DNA of 64,000 nucleotides from Persicobacter diffluens (GCF_036244895.1 NZ_BQKE01000001.1:186001-250000); one strand, 5' to 3'; shown: positions 16,644 through 23,657, numbered from the stretch's first letter. Numbers and translations are program-made. The notes: generated by a model from the letters alone, not told the origin.

Positions 16644-17978
16644 ATGAAAAACTATTACTTACTATTAGGCATGCTGGCTGCATTGTGGTCTGCCCCTGCT
16701 TATGCGCAAGAAGAGGGCGAATCTAAATTTGAAGTGAAAGCTCAGATTCGTCCACGTGCGGAATTCCGCAATGGATCACATGGATTAAAGCCGGAAGGCG
16801 CAGATCCTGCATTTTTTATTAATAACCGTGCACGATTAAGTGCCTACTATACCGATGCAAGCGGTAAGTTGAAAGTCGGAATGTCGGGTCAGAATGTTTC
16901 TGTATGGGGGGCGACTCCACAAACAGAGATGGAAGGTTCCTTCATGTTGAATGAGGCGTGGGCTGAATATGCCGTTTCTAATGCGGTGGCTTTCAAAATT
17001 GGTCGTCAGCAGGCGGCTTATGATGATGATCGTATTCTGGGAACTTTGGACTGGCACGATATGTTCCTGACTAAAGTGGAACTGAACGATTTTCAGGCGC
17101 ATTTGGGTTTGGCTTACAGCCAGAATGGTGAAAATAAGTTTGATAACTTATACACGCCAAGCGGCCAGCCTTACAAAAGCATGCAGTATTTGTGGACGAG
17201 CTATCAATTCTCCGAGCAACTGTCAGCAACGGCATTGTTCATGAATTTAGGCTTCCAGAAGATGGACGCTGATGGTCCTGTTTCAGGCTTAAATAATCTG
17301 CAGACGGTGGGCACCAACTGGACCTACAAAAACAATGGTTGGATGGTGTATGCGACTTACTACCATCAGTTCGGTAATAACAACGGTGTGGAGAATGTAA
17401 ACGCAAACCTTGCCGCTGTTAAAGTAGCGTATAACGCACAAGGATCTGCCTGGACTTTCACCGGTGGATTGGATTACGTTTCCGGTAACGATGGAGAAGT
17501 AGTTGATATAGTAGATGACAACGGAATTGCTACTGGTGAGCAAAGAGTTGTTCCTGTAGAGGGAAATAAATCTTTTGATCCGTTATTCGGGACTCACCAC
17601 AAATTCTATGGCTTCATGGATTACTTCTATGTGGGTAACCATGGTGGAAGTGTAGGTCTGTTTGATAAAAACATCGGAACCACTTATAAGGTGAATCCTA
17701 AATTGGCGATTACCGGTACTTTACACCATTTCAACAGCGCAGCTTCTATCAAGAACGAGCAGGGAGGTTCTGAAAGTACTTATTTGGGAACGGAACTGGA
17801 TCTATCCTTTGCTTATAAAGTGGCGAAAGACGTTACTTTGGTGGGTGGATTCTCTCAGATGTTTGCCGGTGAGCAAATGGAATTGCTCTATCCAACAGGA
17901 AATTCTTCCAATGGTCAGAACTGGGCCTGGTTGAGTGTGAATATTAATCCTACGATTTTTGCGACTACGTTTAAGTAA
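16644..17978 (+). CDS. Outer-membrane porin, alginate-export family type
   Basis: 444 residues with a signal peptide (MKNYYLLLGMLAALWSAPAYAQ) and a barrel-like body. Conserved segments such as RPRAEFRNG, NNRARLSAYY, EAWAEYAVSNAVAFKIGRQQ and DDRILGTLDWHD fit the alginate-export porin family. Members of that family form outer-membrane channels, many for anions. Position at the end of the nrf cluster, 21 bp after ccsA, suggests a channel for nitrite or nitrate entry rather than alginate; that is inference. It is followed by a strong terminator. Confidence 0.78.
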   Translation: MKNYYLLLGMLAALWSAPAYAQEEGESKFEVKAQIRPRAEFRNGSHGLKPEGADPAFFINNRARLSAYYTDASGKLKVGMSGQNVSVWGATPQTEMEGSFMLNEAWAEYAVSNAVAFKIGRQQAAYDDDRILGTLDWHDMFLTKVELNDFQAHLGLAYSQNGENKFDNLYTPSGQPYKSMQYLWTSYQFSEQLSATALFMNLGFQKMDADGPVSGLNNLQTVGTNWTYKNNGWMVYATYYHQFGNNNGVENVNANLAAVKVAYNAQGSAWTFTGGLDYVSGNDGEVVDIVDDNGIATGEQRVVPVEGNKSFDPLFGTHHKFYGFMDYFYVGNHGGSVGLFDKNIGTTYKVNPKLAITGTLHHFNSAASIKNEQGGSESTYLGTELDLSFAYKVAKDVTLVGGFSQMFAGEQMELLYPTGNSSNGQNWAWLSVNINPTIFATTFK

Positions 17979-18001
17979 TCCATCCATTGAAGAGATAAAA
18001 G

Positions 18002-18036
18002 ACAGGCCTTCCGATTCGGGAGGCCTGTTTTGTTTT
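18002..18036 (+). terminator. Intrinsic terminator of the nrf cluster
   Basis: Stem ACAGGCCT with AGGCCTGT (18002-18029) and an 11-nt loop, followed by TTTGTTTTT. Confidence 0.9.
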
Positions 18037-18104
18037 TAACGATTTTGGAACTGCTAAAAACGGACTTTCGGTTTTTCAATCGGGGCAGGGATGAAGTGGG
18101 CCTG

Positions 18105-18328
18105 TTAAACCCGAATTATTCACCGCTAAATTCATCAGCTAAGTATAAGTAGCTTTAATTCAGTTTATTATAATTTTTTTCTTTAGTTTATAATAGCCCA
18201 AATTTGGGCAAGCTTGCTTTCTCCTCATTCATCTGTTTCGTTGGAAAAAACTCGAAATAGGAAACTATTCCTTCATTTTTTCCGCCTTACAGCTAAACGA
18301 GGATTTAAGCATGAAAAATCCGGGTTAA
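18105..18328 (+). repeat. Interspersed ~220-bp repeat, copy C (best preserved)
   Basis: 224 bp between convergent genes. The ends are TTAAACCCGAATTATTC and GAAAAATCCGGGTTAA. It has a perfect internal palindrome GCCCAAATTTGGGC, the core CTTTCTCCTCATTCAT, the outer hairpin GGAAAAAA (18243-18250) with TTTTTTCC (18276-18283), and the inner AATAG-GAAA-CTATT. A GC-rich block begins at its right edge. Confidence 0.92.
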
Positions 18329-18427
18329 GCTCCTTTTTCCAGCCTGACAGCGTAGCGGCTCGGAAAAAGAGCGAGCCACGCCAGCCCGATGCGAACCCTT
18401 GCGGTAGCAGCCCCCCTAAAAAGGAAG
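18329..18427. repeat. GC-rich block with inverted ends
   Basis: About 100 bp, visibly richer in G and C than the surroundings, bounded by GCTCCTTTTT on the left and AAAAAGGAAGC on the right (imperfect inverted repeats). Inside is a 6-bp hairpin GGCTCG with CGAGCC (18357-18377). It is not coding on either strand as far as I can tell. It could be a second kind of small mobile or structured element; only one copy is in the window. Confidence 0.45.
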
Positions 18428-18452
18428 CACCCTGATTTCATTTTGATAATGC

Positions 18453-18695
18453 TTAACAGCAGGCTTCGGTAGTACAGCAGTCGGTCTTTTGATTGTTTTG
18501 GCAATCACAGGTACAGGAGCTTCCATCTGCGCAGGTGCAGGTACAAGTACAAGTTCCATCCTCATTGCAGACGCACTCACACTTTTGATCTCCGCACTGA
18601 CATTCGCATTTTCCGTTTTCACACTTACAGTTCTGGTCGTTTTGAGGTTCGCAACAGTTGGTTTCCGGTGTGCAACAAGCATTTGAATTACTCAT
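18453..18695 (-). CDS. Cysteine-rich metallothionein-like protein
   Basis: 80 residues, 23 of them cysteine by my count, with runs of C-x-C such as CKCENGKCECQC and CTCTCTC, and CC pairs at both ends. There are no aromatic or histidine residues and no signal peptide. This composition fits a cytosolic metal-binding metallothionein-like protein, though it does not match a metallothionein family I can name. It follows the SigZ-like sigma gene by 83 bp on the same strand, and that gap contains a second copy of the promoter-like motif found before the sigma gene. It is therefore likely a target of that sigma factor. Strong cysteine bias makes any other reading frame here an artefact. Confidence 0.75.
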   Translation of the reverse strand: MSNSNACCTPETNCCEPQNDQNCKCENGKCECQCGDQKCECVCNEDGTCTCTCTCADGSSCTCDCQNNQKTDCCTTEACC

Positions 18696-18736
18696 CTTTT
18701 GAAATGTTTAGGTGTTAAAATTATTTCACCCTATAA

Positions 18737-18766
18737 GACGGACCACTTTTAAAAAGACGCAAAAAT
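18737..18766 (-). promoter_or_regulatory. Candidate ECF promoter before the cysteine-rich gene
   Basis: On the minus strand TTTTTGCGTC, 15 nt, then CGTCTT, about 42 bp before the start codon. The upstream block is 16 identical bases with the site before the sigma gene (AAAAAGACGCAAAAAT at 18751-18766 on the plus strand), with identical spacing. The spacing and the CGTC downstream element are typical of ECF sigma promoters. Confidence 0.7.
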
Positions 18767-18778
18767 TTTTCAAATCGA

Positions 18779-19366
18779 TTAACTGTTGCGCTGCGTGATG
18801 GCGCAGGTACAATGGCTTGCCCCGGCTTCACAGTTTTTTCGGCAGTTGCATTTGGGCTGGTAATCGTGGATATTGCCGTAACGATCTGTTTCTGCTCCAC
18901 AACATTGCTGAAATAGCGCTTTTAATTTTTGTCGTCCGCGTTGTACTCTGGATTTGGCAGCGGAGTAACTGAGGTTAAGTTCTTCGGCCAATTGCTTTTG
19001 ATTGAGGGTACCTTGTGCCGATTTCTCCAGCGCGTGGCGATATTTTTCCGGTAATTGATTAATAAAAGGTAGCAGGCAGGGAAGAAAGTCTCCATTGAGA
19101 TTTTGCGCTTCCTCTAAATCGGGAATGTTATAGGTTTCCTGATAATCGACCAGCTGTTTTTTACGGTAATGATCAATAATGGTGTTGCGGGTAATTTGGT
19201 AAAGCCAGCTGGAGAGCTGATCCTGATCTTTGAGGCTATCGGACTTCAGGTGAATTTTCACAAAAACATCCTGCAAAATGTCCTCAGCGGTTTCATAGTC
19301 ATTGACACGTTTGTGAATAAAGCCACCTAATTGATCCTTGAAATTGTTCCAGATATGCTCCGTCAT
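18779..19366 (-). CDS. sigZ: ECF RNA polymerase sigma factor, SigZ-like, with cysteine-rich tail
   Basis: 195 residues from the ATG at 19366; a longer frame to 19408 would add 14 residues and overlap the promoter motif. Region 2 is ETAEDILQDVFVKIH and WLYQITRNTIIDHYRK (about 20-70), region 4 is QLPEKYRHAL to LAEELNLSYSAAKSRVQRGRQKL (about 103-150). The tail (150-195) carries seven cysteines as CC, CNC, C and CTC around DRYGNIHDYQPK, as in SigZ proteins. No anti-sigma factor is encoded nearby, so the tail may sense metal or thiol stress directly. The next gene encodes a 23-cysteine protein, and both genes share a promoter-like motif. Confidence 0.8.
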   Translation of the reverse strand: MTEHIWNNFKDQLGGFIHKRVNDYETAEDILQDVFVKIHLKSDSLKDQDQLSSWLYQITRNTIIDHYRKKQLVDYQETYNIPDLEEAQNLNGDFLPCLLPFINQLPEKYRHALEKSAQGTLNQKQLAEELNLSYSAAKSRVQRGRQKLKALFQQCCGAETDRYGNIHDYQPKCNCRKNCEAGASHCTCAITQRNS

Positions 19367-19382
19367 GCCTTTTTCTTTGATA

Positions 19383-19412
19383 GACGATTCTCTCTGAAAA
19401 AGACGCAAAAAT
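19383..19412 (-). promoter_or_regulatory. Candidate autoregulated ECF promoter before sigZ
   Basis: On the minus strand TTTTTGCGTC (19411-19402), 15 nt, then CGTCTA (from 19386), 17 bp before the start codon. It is identical in its upstream 16 bases and in spacing to the site at 18737-18766. It lies just after the terminator of the preceding gene, the expected place for a new promoter. Confidence 0.7.
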
Positions 19413-19419
19413 AATGCAT

Positions 19420-19449
19420 AAAAAAAGCCGCAGCTACTGCCACGGCTTT
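19420..19449 (-). terminator. Intrinsic terminator of the royal-jelly/DJ-1 fusion gene
   Basis: Stem AAAGCCG (19424-19430) with CGGCTTT (19443-19449); on the minus strand it is followed by a seven-T run. Confidence 0.85.
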
Positions 19450-19459
19450 CGTTTTAGTG

Positions 19460-21202
19460 TTATTTGGCTAGCCAGTCGACCATCTTTTGAGCTACACTGT
19501 GTGCAGAGGCGGGATTTTGTCCGGAGACCACCCGCTGATCCGCTACGGAATAGTCGCCCCACATCGGACCTTTGGAAAAGATACCTCCTCTTTCAATCAG
19601 GGCATCTTCCAAAAGCAAGGGAACCGTTTTTTCCAGCTTCATGGCCGTTTCTTCCTCATTAGAAAAGCCATTGACCTTTTTGCCTTTGATCAGGTATTCT
19701 CCATTGGATAGCTTGATGGGCAATAAGCCCGAAGGTCCGTGGCAAACTGCGCCCACCACACCGCCATCTTCATAAATGACTTGCGAAATCGTCGCCAAAT
19801 TTTCATCTGTCGGGAAATCCCACATTGTCCCGTGGCCTCCGGCATAATAGATAGCGCGATAATCTTTTGGATTAATATCCGAAGCCTTAATGCTGTTCCT
19901 GACCAGCTTTTGAGCAGTGTCATCTTTGAGAAAATTCCTGTTTTGCATATCCGTGGTATCCATTCCGGTAAGCGGTGCCTCTCCCCCATTCGGACTAACG
20001 AAAGCCACCTCATAGCCATTTTCCAGGAAGGTATAATAGGCATGTGAAACTTCCGACAGGAAATAGCCGGTGGGCTCTCCCCCCTGACCCATTTCAGCAT
20101 GACTGGTCAGTGCAATCAGGATTTTTCCCTTATTGACCGGGAGTTTTGGTTGGATATTGATGCGGTAAATTTCATAATCTTTCCGGTCTGAGACAGCATA
20201 ATTGATTTGAGAAGTAGTAAAGTAAATGTTGCCTTCGGGGTCTTTGGCAAAGGTATCGGCCCAACGGATTTTTGGATCTTTCAGAAACTGGAAATATCGC
20301 TCCTCATTGTAAACCGCCACAGCTTCATTTTCCAAATCCGCCATGAACAGGTTGCCGGTATTATCGAACAGCATGCCATCTGGGGCCGCTATAGAGGCTA
20401 CTCGCTCCACCCGATGGGCAAGGTCTTCATCATTGAAGGTTGGGTTTTGCAAAGCTGCTGTTGGTATTCTATACAGACTGTGAGCAGTTAAAGCGGCATA
20501 GTAAAGGTATTTTTTATCAGGAGAGAGGGCGATGCCGTCGGAATGCACCTGATTTTTCCAAAGACCATTTTCAAAAACCAGATAATCCGTTTCAGCCTGC
20601 GTGGAGGGATGGTCGGCCAAAACTTTTCGGGAGACGCCGGTATTTAAATTCAGGATGATTAATCCTCCTGCACCGGAATCAGTAATGTATATCATTCCGG
20701 TCTCAGTATCAATTCGCAAATCGTTGAAATAGGAGTTTTGACTCCAGGTCGTTCTAGAGAAAGGAATGGTCTTTACAAACTCATCCCGATCCAGATTAAA
20801 GAGATGCAGACGGGGACCGCCTTCCAATACGCCCTGAAATTGGGGATTCGCCGGATCCAGTACCCATAGGAAATTGCGGTCGTCCACCACGACGGATTGC
20901 ACCGCAGTGAAGTGCTCTGCCTCATTTTTACCATTAAAGGTATTCCATGCTTCATTAGGAAAAGGCACTACCTTACCGTCAATAATTTCCGCTACTGACA
21001 AAGGTACATCATCGGACCAGCGGGGGAAATTCACGAACATTCGGCCTTCGGGACTGATGGTGATGCCGGTCCATTGTCTGGAAGAGCTGGCGATCAGACT
21101 CAGCGGGCGGTCATCTTTTGTGATTTTTTCTTTTTTGGGGTGCTCACAAGCCCAAGCGGACATTAAGAATGCCGCGATCAGGAGTTGGTTTAGTATTTTC
21201 AT
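19460..21202 (-). CDS. Exported fusion of a royal-jelly/yellow-like propeller and a DJ-1/PfpI domain
   Basis: 580 residues. The N terminus is a signal with a weak lipobox (SAWAC at residue 19). Residues about 30-360 match the MRJP/yellow family six-bladed propeller (SRQWTGITISPEGRMFVNFPRW, VDDRNFLWVLDPANP, YITDSGAGGLIILNL, HSDGIALSPDKKYLYY, PDGMLFD). Residues about 370-580 form a DJ-1/PfpI domain of the Hsp31 sub-type: catalytic glutamate in GYFLSEVSHAY, SPNGG, YYAGGHGTMWDFP, and the nucleophile elbow AVCHGPSGLL. Both halves look intact. Propellers of this family bind or act on small aromatic molecules in some organisms; DJ-1 relatives act as glyoxalases, deglycases or chaperones. The joint function is unknown. 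Confidence 0.8.
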   Translation of the reverse strand: MKILNQLLIAAFLMSAWACEHPKKEKITKDDRPLSLIASSSRQWTGITISPEGRMFVNFPRWSDDVPLSVAEIIDGKVVPFPNEAWNTFNGKNEAEHFTAVQSVVVDDRNFLWVLDPANPQFQGVLEGGPRLHLFNLDRDEFVKTIPFSRTTWSQNSYFNDLRIDTETGMIYITDSGAGGLIILNLNTGVSRKVLADHPSTQAETDYLVFENGLWKNQVHSDGIALSPDKKYLYYAALTAHSLYRIPTAALQNPTFNDEDLAHRVERVASIAAPDGMLFDNTGNLFMADLENEAVAVYNEERYFQFLKDPKIRWADTFAKDPEGNIYFTTSQINYAVSDRKDYEIYRINIQPKLPVNKGKILIALTSHAEMGQGGEPTGYFLSEVSHAYYTFLENGYEVAFVSPNGGEAPLTGMDTTDMQNRNFLKDDTAQKLVRNSIKASDINPKDYRAIYYAGGHGTMWDFPTDENLATISQVIYEDGGVVGAVCHGPSGLLPIKLSNGEYLIKGKKVNGFSNEEETAMKLEKTVPLLLEDALIERGGIFSKGPMWGDYSVADQRVVSGQNPASAHSVAQKMVDWLAK

Positions 21203-21293
21203 TTTGAGGGTAGATTGGGTGGAAGGGTGTTGGTCTGATTAGCAATCGGACTGGAGTGGAAATGAAAGTGTGCCGTGATACTAATCAACTATT

Positions 21294-21516
21294 TTAACCC
21301 GAATTATTCACCGCTAAATTTATCAACTAAGCGTAAATAGTTTATTTTAAGGTTTTTAAAACTAATTTTCTTTGAATTGTAATAGCCCAAATTTGGGCAA
21401 ACTTGCTTTCTCCTCATTCATCTGTTTCGTTGGAAAAAATTTGAAATAGGAAAAATTCCTTCATTTTTTCCGCCTTACCGCTAAACGAGGATTTAAGTAT
21501 GAATAATACGGCTTAA
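21294..21516 (+). repeat. Interspersed ~220-bp repeat, copy D
   Basis: Ends TTAACCCGAATTATTC and GAATAATACGGCTTAA. Palindrome GCCCAAATTTGGGC perfect, core intact, outer hairpin GGAAAAAA with TTTTTTCC, inner hairpin AGGAA-AAA-TTCCT. It lies 57 bp past the stop of the VOC gene and about 90 bp upstream of the fusion gene. Confidence 0.92.
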
Positions 21517-21536
21517 AAAAATTAAACAAAATTCAA

Positions 21537-21563
21537 GAGGGATGCAAACAGCATGCATCCCTC
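21537..21563 (-). terminator. Intrinsic terminator of the VOC gene
   Basis: Perfect 10-bp stem GAGGGATGCA (21537-21546) with TGCATCCCTC (21554-21563) and a 7-nt loop; on the minus strand it is followed by T-rich sequence. Confidence 0.88.
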
Positions 21564-21573
21564 CCGGTAAGTA

Positions 21574-22080
21574 TTATTTATACGCCCCGCTGGAGTAGTG
21601 TAACTCATAACTGTGGCTGTAAATTTCAAAGATATTTCCGAAAGGGTCTTCCACATAAACCATACGGTAAGGTTTCTCATTCGGGTAGTAATACCGCACG
21701 GGCATTCTTTGCTTGCCACCTGCGGCAACAATTTTTTCTGTTAGTCCTTCTACATCCGGGTCCTGTACACAGAAGTGGAATACGCCGGATTGGTAAGGAT
21801 TGAAAATACCTCTGGTTTTGGGTTGATTAGGGAATTCGAACATCTCGAAGCCTACCCCATCTGAAGTGGATAAATGGGCAATGCGGAAAGTTTCCCAACC
21901 CTCTCCAAATACGTCGATACACATGATCCCGATGGCGGATTCATTTTCTTCTTTCACCGTTTCGGGGCCCATTAATAAATACCAGCCCATGACTTCAGTA
22001 TAGAACTTAATCGCCTGATCTAAATCAGGCACGGTAATACCAATGTGGGAGAATGCTCTTGGATAAGTTTTATTTTCCAT
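21574..22080 (-). CDS. VOC-family (glyoxalase/dioxygenase superfamily) protein
   Basis: 168 residues, cytosolic, a single vicinal-oxygen-chelate unit: HIGITVPDLDQAIKFYTEVMGW at the N terminus, GVFHFCVQDPDVEGL in the middle, and YVEDPFGNIFEIYSH at the C-terminal end. The metal-ligand positions (His near 12, His near 101, Glu near 153) are occupied. Family members act on methylglyoxal, fosfomycin, aromatic diols and more; the substrate is not predictable here. It is divergent from an HxlR regulator 145 bp away, the common arrangement for thiol- or carbonyl-stress response genes, with tandem inverted repeats between them. Confidence 0.85.
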   Translation of the reverse strand: MENKTYPRAFSHIGITVPDLDQAIKFYTEVMGWYLLMGPETVKEENESAIGIMCIDVFGEGWETFRIAHLSTSDGVGFEMFEFPNQPKTRGIFNPYQSGVFHFCVQDPDVEGLTEKIVAAGGKQRMPVRYYYPNEKPYRMVYVEDPFGNIFEIYSHSYELHYSSGAYK

Positions 22081-22150
22081 TTTTCACCTTTTAAATTTGT
22101 AATCCTGTTTGGGTGCAAATCTTGCAGGTAAATGTTGGATGGTCAAGTAT

Positions 22151-22183
22151 CTACTAAAAAGTAGCCTACTTACCAAAAAGTAG
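22151..22183. promoter_or_regulatory. Tandem HxlR-type operators
   Basis: Two adjacent inverted repeats, CTACT-N4-AGTAG (22151-22164) and CTACTT-N6-AAGTAG (22166-22183), in the divergent VOC/hxlR gap. They match the TACT...AGTA style of HxlR-family sites. Confidence 0.7.
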
Positions 22184-22224
22184 TAATTGAGCTGAATAGT
22201 TCTGTTCGGTAATATTTTTTTTAA

Positions 22225-22554
22225 ATGGAAGCAGAAAAAAGTTGTGGAGTATGTCCATTGGCAGAGACCATGGAGGTGATCGGTAGTAAATGGAAGCCCT
22301 TAATCTTGTTTCATCTGCGCGAAGGTGCAGAGCGTTCCGGGATACTTCAAAGACGCGTAAAAGGGATTACGAATAAGATGTTTACCCAATCCATTCGGGA
22401 GTTGGAGGCCGATGGTTTGGTGGCCCGGAAGGTGTATCCTGTCGTGCCTCCGAAAGTGGAGTATATGTTAAGTGCGCGAGGAAAATCTTTGTTGCCCATT
22501 TTGGAGCAACTAGATCAATGGGGACGTGAGGTTTTGCTTGCTGAACAAGTGTAA
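22225..22554 (+). CDS. HxlR-family transcriptional regulator
   Basis: 109 residues, a winged helix-turn-helix of the HxlR type: CPLAETMEVIGSKWKPLILFHL is the diagnostic N-terminal segment with its cysteine (CGVCP), then RVKGITNKMFTQSIRELEADGLV (recognition helix) and the wing YPVVPPKVEYMLSARGKSL. Members sense aldehydes, quinones or disulfide stress, often through the N-terminal cysteine. It is divergent from the VOC gene with tandem inverted repeats between the two start codons, so it probably controls both. Confidence 0.92.
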   Translation: MEAEKSCGVCPLAETMEVIGSKWKPLILFHLREGAERSGILQRRVKGITNKMFTQSIRELEADGLVARKVYPVVPPKVEYMLSARGKSLLPILEQLDQWGREVLLAEQV

Positions 22555-22651
22555 TGTATCGTGGTACTTTATGTTAAAATAGTTGGTTTATTGTAAGTTT
22601 TGTGAGGTTTTCATCAGTTAAAGGGGTAAAACATCCTTAATTTTTGGAGTG

Positions 22652-22683
22652 GTTTCATTTTGTGAAACTTATTTTATAAGTTT
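22652..22683. promoter_or_regulatory. Overlapping inverted repeats before higB (candidate HigA operator)
   Basis: AAACTTAT-TTT-ATAAGTTT (22665-22683) is a perfect inverted repeat ending 12 bp before the higB start. It overlaps GTTTCA-N5-TGAAAC (22652-22668). Toxin-antitoxin operons are commonly repressed by their own antitoxin at such sites. Confidence 0.6.
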
Positions 22684-22695
22684 AAAGTACTGATA

Positions 22696-23025
22696 ATGAG
22701 AGTTCATTTGATAAAGAGGCAGACGGTGGAGGATTATATGCGTTCCAATGCATCTAGTAAGGCCGCTTTTGAGGCATGGTTAATGGCTATTCGTTATGCG
22801 GACTGGTACCAGCCTCATGATATATTATCCACCTTTAATTCTGTAGATATTTTAGGGAAGGGTTCAGATCGGGTTATTTTCAATATTGGTGGTAATTCCC
22901 ATCGGATGATCTGCAAATATTTGTTCGGCCGCAAGGTGCACCTCTTTGTGAAATGGATCGGGACGCATGCAGAATACGATAAAATCTGTAAGCGAGGTTT
23001 ACAATATTCCATTAGTGAATTTTAG
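22696..23025 (+). CDS. higB: HigB-type toxin (mRNA interferase)
   Basis: 109 residues, a compact basic protein. MRVHLIKRQTVEDYM, ARYADW-like and WYQPHDILSTFNSVDILGKG segments, then RVIFNIGGNSHRMICKY and LFVKWIGTHAEYDKI, match the HigB_toxin family of RelE-superfamily ribosome-dependent RNases. Arg/Lys/His candidates for catalysis are in HRMICKY and THAEYDK. The antitoxin gene follows on the same strand, toxin first as in other higBA loci, but with an unusually wide gap of 146 bp. Inverted repeats just upstream may be the autoregulation site. Confidence 0.88.
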   Translation: MRVHLIKRQTVEDYMRSNASSKAAFEAWLMAIRYADWYQPHDILSTFNSVDILGKGSDRVIFNIGGNSHRMICKYLFGRKVHLFVKWIGTHAEYDKICKRGLQYSISEF

Positions 23026-23171
23026 GTCCTGATTTTTATAATAATGGGAACAGTAGCTATGCTTTTGAATAATTAGTGAGCTGTGGTATCGCAAATATTG
23101 TAAATAACCTCCATATAATGTGAATTCGTGGTCGGAAGAGTAGTTTTAAAAGGTTTTTAACAGAGAAAGGA

Positions 23172-23570
23172 ATGGAAGCTTTAAAGTATAAGATTATCAA
23201 GGATCGGGAGCAGTATGAAGATTATTGCGAACAGCTAGAGGCCTTGTTAGCCCTGGAGAATCCCGAATTGGAAGACGAGATAGAGTTACTTACTTTTCTG
23301 ATCGAAAAGTATGATGAGGAGCATTCCTCTTTTAATGAGCTCTCCCCTATTGCACTATTAAGGGAATTAATGGCTAGTCATAGCTTGAATCAAAGTCAGT
23401 TGGGGGAGATCATGGGGGTGCAAAAAAGCACCGTATCTAAAGTCCTCAATCTTCAGAAAGGGCTTTCTAAAGAAAGTATCCGCAGGTTGGCAGATCACTT
23501 TAAACTAAGGCAGGAGGCTTTTAACCGTCCTTATGAACTGCTCAATCAGGAGGTGTTGAAATCAAGCTAA
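23172..23570 (+). CDS. higA: HigA-type antitoxin (HTH)
   Basis: 132 residues. The N-terminal helical half (1-75, MEALKYKIIKDREQYEDYCEQ and DEIELLTFLIEKYDEEH) wraps the toxin in this family; the C-terminal half is a lambda-repressor-type HTH (LMASHSLNQSQLGEIMGVQ then STVSKVLNLQKGLSKESIRRLA). It neutralises HigB and represses the operon. The gap from higB (146 bp) is wide enough to hold a separate promoter. A truncated repeat copy and a strong terminator follow. Confidence 0.88.
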   Translation: MEALKYKIIKDREQYEDYCEQLEALLALENPELEDEIELLTFLIEKYDEEHSSFNELSPIALLRELMASHSLNQSQLGEIMGVQKSTVSKVLNLQKGLSKESIRRLADHFKLRQEAFNRPYELLNQEVLKSS

Positions 23571-23657
23571 GTCGAATTGCACGCCCTCAGGCTTAATTGG
23601 TAAGGCTCTCAGGGGCTTGTTTTGTAGTGTGTTGTGGTGGAAATCCTGATTTTTAAC

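Noticed and set aside
18105..18328. Target-site duplication flanking the interspersed repeat
   Set aside because: The bases outside the TTAA ends differ between left and right in every copy I compared; only TTAA itself is shared, so a duplication cannot be claimed.
18214..18435. 73-residue open frame across repeat copy C and the GC-rich block
   Set aside because: It spans two non-coding elements and translates the repeat; no sign of a protein.
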